From Comamonadaceae bacterium (GTDB taxonomy: Bacteria; Pseudomonadota; Gammaproteobacteria; Burkholderiales; Burkholderiaceae_C): DNA of 8,142 bases. The translations under genes were made by a program, and so were the position numbers. Of the stretch, positions 5,997 to 8,142 are shown one piece after another. A model generated the notes under the pieces. The model saw only the letters and a program-made list of their open reading frames with translations, was not told where the DNA came from and did not search any database. Positions within the stretch are counted from its first letter, which is position 1. Each line of letters opens with the position of its first letter. Location: assembly GCA_947454695.1 (NCBI GenBank), contig CANGMW010000113.1, positions 1 to 8,142 of the forward strand, read 5' to 3'.

Positions 5997-7076
5997 TTGA
6001 TTTCATTGGCTGCTTTGTTCAAGCGAGAGACTGAACCCATGTTGGGTTTGGACATCAGCTCCTCAAGCGTGAAGCTGGTGGAATTGAGTCAGAGCAAGGA
6101 AGGTCGCTACGTCTTAGAGCGCTGCGCTATTGAGACGTTGGAGCGCGGCTGGATTGCCGATGGCAGCATTGAAAATTTTGACGAAGTTGCTGCAGCTGTT
6201 CGGCGTGTACTCAAGAAAAGCGGTGCCAAAGCTAAAAACGTTGCTTTGGCTTTGCCGCCTTCGACGGTCATTACTAAAAAAATTGTGCTTCCAAGTGGAT
6301 TAACGGATACCGAGCTCGAACTTCAGGTCGAGGCTGAAGCCAGTCAGTACATTCCCTTTCCCTTGGAGGAGGTGAGTCTTGACTTCTGTGAACTTGGCGC
6401 TGATCCCAACTCGGCCGGTGACATCAATGTTCTGATTGCTGCTTCTCGCAAAGAAAAAGTCCAAGATCTTCAGGGTTTGGCCGAATCTGCTGGCCTCAAG
6501 CCCGTCATCGTCGACGTCGAGTCGTATGCAGCAAGGTTAGCTGCTCGACGTTTGATTGATGACCTCCCCAATCGAGGGCAAGGTTTGATTGTGGCCTTGT
6601 TTGAAATGGGGGCTTTAACGACCAGTATGCAAGTCATGCGGGACGAAGATGTACTTTACGAAAGAGATCAGGCATTTGGTGGCGCTCAACTGACCCAACT
6701 GATTGTTCGCCAATACGGTTTTTCCATAGATGAGGCGGAAAACAAAAAACGCAGCGGCGAACTGCCTGAAGATTTTGACGGTATCGTACTTAAACCATTT
6801 GTCGACAACACGGTGCAGGAAATCGGTCGCGCACTGCAATTTTTCTTCACCAGTACACCCCATCACCGCGTCGATCACATCTTCTTGGCAGGCGGTAGCG
6901 CTTCCCTCTCCGGTTTGACGCAAGCCGTTACCCAACAACTCAGTGCGAGCTGTGAAGTGATCGATCCGTTCAAGGGCATGGAAATTTCCACCCATGTGCG
7001 CGCGAATAAAATTTCTCGTGAAGCTCCCTCGTACTTAACCGCCTGTGGGCTGGCCATGCGAAGGTTCTTGGCATGA
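5997..7076 (+). CDS. pilM: PilM, actin-like cytoplasmic protein of the type IV pilus alignment subcomplex
   Basis: PilM is a cytoplasmic FtsA/actin-fold ATP-binding protein that docks on the N-terminal tail of PilN and links the pilus motor side to the inner-membrane PilN-PilO platform. The 359-residue product has LGLDISSSSVKLVEL (16-30, first phosphate loop), QYIPFPLEEV (117-126) and IVDVESYAAR (171-180). A second phosphate-loop region follows (ALFEMGALTTSM, 200-211), and then the adenosine-binding LAGGSASLSGL (297-307). The chosen start is a TTG at 5997, preceded by AGGGGG (5986-5991) five bases upstream. It gives the N-terminus ISLAALFKRE, which fits the family, whereas the first ATG (6039) would cut into the sequence before the phosphate loop and has no such site. 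The gene ends in an ATGA overlap with pilN. It is the first gene of an operon that normally continues through pilP and pilQ. Confidence 0.95.
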   Translation: MISLAALFKRETEPMLGLDISSSSVKLVELSQSKEGRYVLERCAIETLERGWIADGSIENFDEVAAAVRRVLKKSGAKAKNVALALPPSTVITKKIVLPSGLTDTELELQVEAEASQYIPFPLEEVSLDFCELGADPNSAGDINVLIAASRKEKVQDLQGLAESAGLKPVIVDVESYAARLAARRLIDDLPNRGQGLIVALFEMGALTTSMQVMRDEDVLYERDQAFGGAQLTQLIVRQYGFSIDEAENKKRSGELPEDFDGIVLKPFVDNTVQEIGRALQFFFTSTPHHRVDHIFLAGGSASLSGLTQAVTQQLSASCEVIDPFKGMEISTHVRANKISREAPSYLTACGLAMRRFLA

Positions 7077-7720
7077 TCCTCATTAACTTACTCCCGCACC
7101 GTGCTGCGGCACGGAAAAGACGCCAAGAAATCTTCAATATTTCCTTGGGGGCCGCTGCGTTAGCGGGGGGCATTATCTCTGGTCTGATATTCCTAACCCT
7201 GCAAAACCAAATTTCTTCTCAGCAAGTGCGCAACAGCACCCTGAGTTCAGAAATTAAAAAGCTCGAAGAGCAAATTAAAAATATCGCCACTTTGGAATCT
7301 GAAATATTGGCCTTGAAAGCGCGCCAAAAAGCGGTGGAAAACTTGCAGTCAGATCGAAATCTACCGGTGCACCTGCTCACTGAGTTGGTCAGGCAGTTGC
7401 CCGATGGTGTTTTCATCACCAGCATGCGCCAAGACGCGCAAATAGTCACTTTGCAGGGGGTGGCGCAATCCAATGAACGCGTGTCCGAATTGCTTCGTAA
7501 CCTCGCCAACAACACCCCTTGGTTTACCAAGCCGGAGTTAGTAGAAATTGTCGCAACCAATCTAACGCTCAATGCCCGGGAGCAGCGTCGAGTTGCCAAT
7601 TTTCATGTCCGAGTAAGCCTGATGCGGTCCAGTGAAGTTGAAAAAACACTGCAAGCAGCAAACCCAGCGGCAACTCCCATCGCAGCGACGGCAGCACAAA
7701 CCGCAGTCAAGGCGCCCTAA
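7073..7720 (+). CDS. pilN: PilN, inner-membrane type IV pilus assembly protein
   Basis: PilN is a bitopic inner-membrane protein. Its short cytoplasmic tail binds PilM, and its periplasmic part pairs with PilO. The 215-residue product starts with MILINLLPHR, containing the INLLP motif (4-8) that inserts into PilM, then a basic stretch (AAARKRRQ). One membrane helix lies at about 23-43. A heptad-rich coiled coil follows (about 44-95, for example LSSEIKKLEEQIKNIATLE). The ferredoxin-like periplasmic domain comes next, with LVRQLPDGVFITSM (107-120) and a C-terminal strand region ending near VRVSLMR. The last 20 or so residues are a low-complexity Ala/Pro/Thr tail. The ATG overlaps the pilM stop as ATGA, consistent with coupled translation and matched amounts of the two partners. 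Confidence 0.95.
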   Translation: MILINLLPHRAAARKRRQEIFNISLGAAALAGGIISGLIFLTLQNQISSQQVRNSTLSSEIKKLEEQIKNIATLESEILALKARQKAVENLQSDRNLPVHLLTELVRQLPDGVFITSMRQDAQIVTLQGVAQSNERVSELLRNLANNTPWFTKPELVEIVATNLTLNAREQRRVANFHVRVSLMRSSEVEKTLQAANPAATPIAATAAQTAVKAP

Positions 7721-7723
7721 ATC

Positions 7724-8142
7724 ATGGCATCGCGTATTCCTTCTATAGATTTTGCTGATCTCAGCGAGAGGGTGCTGGGTCAATTCAGGAACCTGGATCC
7801 CCGCAACCCAGTCGCTTGGCCTTCAATTCCCCGATACGGATTGTTGGTTTTATTGAGCGCAACTATTGTTATTGGCCTGTGGTTTGTGTGGTTAGGGACC
7901 TCGTACGATGAGCTGGAAGCTGAGCAAGCCACTGAATTGAAGTTGCGCGAAGACTATAAGAACAAGCTTGGCAAAGCGATCAACTTAGATGCGCTTATTA
8001 AAGAAAGAGAACAAGTTTTGCTCTACGTCACGCAATTGGAGCGTCAGTTGCCAAGTAAAGCAGAGATGGATGCTTTGCTGTCAGATGTCAATCAGGCCGG
8101 CATTGGCCGCTCATTGCAGTTCGAGTTGTTTAGACCTGGCCA
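7724..8142 (+). CDS. pilO: PilO, inner-membrane type IV pilus assembly protein (3' end outside window)
   Basis: PilO partners PilN in a periplasmic heterodimer that carries contact from PilM to PilP and the PilQ secretin. I translated 139 complete codons from the ATG at 7724, three bases after the pilN stop. The product begins MASRIPSIDFADL and has a cytoplasmic lead of about 37 residues with a DPRNPVAWP segment typical of PilO. One membrane helix (about 38-57, YGLLVLLSATIVIGLWFVWL) follows, then a charged coiled coil (61-108). The family-typical LERQLPSKAEMDALLSDV (105-122) and NQAGIGRSLQFELF (123-136) come next. The frame is still open at the last base. The ribosome binding site is weak (AAGG about 12 bases upstream), so translation probably depends on pilN. 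Confidence 0.95.
   Translation, partial: MASRIPSIDFADLSERVLGQFRNLDPRNPVAWPSIPRYGLLVLLSATIVIGLWFVWLGTSYDELEAEQATELKLREDYKNKLGKAINLDALIKEREQVLLYVTQLERQLPSKAEMDALLSDVNQAGIGRSLQFELFRPG

Noticed and set aside
6615..6995. 126-codon minus-strand open frame inside pilM
   Set aside because: It is antisense to a well-supported gene and has no recognisable features.
1..8142. Search for CRISPR repeats, tRNA-like folds, insertion-sequence ends, phage or defence genes and other undescribed systems
   Set aside because: No regularly spaced repeats, cloverleaf-like sequences, transposase motifs or unexplained multi-gene cluster could be seen; nearly all of the window is accounted for by familiar chromosomal genes.

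Overview
The window looks like an ordinary chromosomal stretch of a betaproteobacterium. It is most likely a member of the Burkholderiales close to the Comamonadaceae (Rhodoferax/Polaromonas-like). That placement is inferred from the flavour of the proteins, the mostly GC-rich coding sequence and the gene order; no database search was possible. I found no tRNA, rRNA, CRISPR array, insertion sequence, phage gene or defence system. I also found no convincing undescribed system; the most interesting points are regulatory and architectural.

Layout. Positions 1-510 (+) hold the C-terminal part of msrQ, the haem-bearing membrane subunit of the periplasmic methionine-sulfoxide repair system; its start lies upstream of the window. 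Positions 749-1300 (-) encode a small secreted outer-membrane beta-barrel protein. It has its own strong terminator (687-728) and an AT-rich upstream region containing an operator-like dyad. Positions 1546-3023 (-) hold a two-gene unit, lptM-lysA, joined by an ATGA overlap: a small lipoprotein of the LPS-translocon chaperone family followed by diaminopimelate decarboxylase. Its ATG lies only 12 bp from that of the divergent cyaY (3036-3362, +), which encodes the bacterial frataxin. cyaY in turn overlaps by 11 bp, tail to tail, with mrcA (3352-5760, -), which encodes the bifunctional class A penicillin-binding protein PBP1A. Across a 236-bp divergent intergenic region, the type IV pilus alignment-subcomplex operon begins: pilM (5997-7076), pilN (7073-7720) and pilO (7724 to the window edge), all on the + strand.

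How the genes work together. Most of the window serves the cell envelope. LysA makes lysine from meso-diaminopimelate, the peptidoglycan cross-linking residue, and PBP1A polymerises and cross-links peptidoglycan. LptM helps mature the outer-membrane LPS translocon. MsrQ passes electrons to a periplasmic repair enzyme, and the beta-barrel protein sits in the outer membrane. PilM-PilN-PilO form the inner-membrane platform that links the pilus motor to the periplasm and the outer-membrane secretin. The mrcA/pilM divergent arrangement is well known in proteobacteria (for example ponA/pilM in Pseudomonas and mrcA/hofM in E. coli). The cyaY/lptM divergence beside a diaminopimelate-pathway gene also recalls E. 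coli cyaY/yifL-dapF. Only CyaY (iron/Fe-S cluster control) is not an envelope protein.
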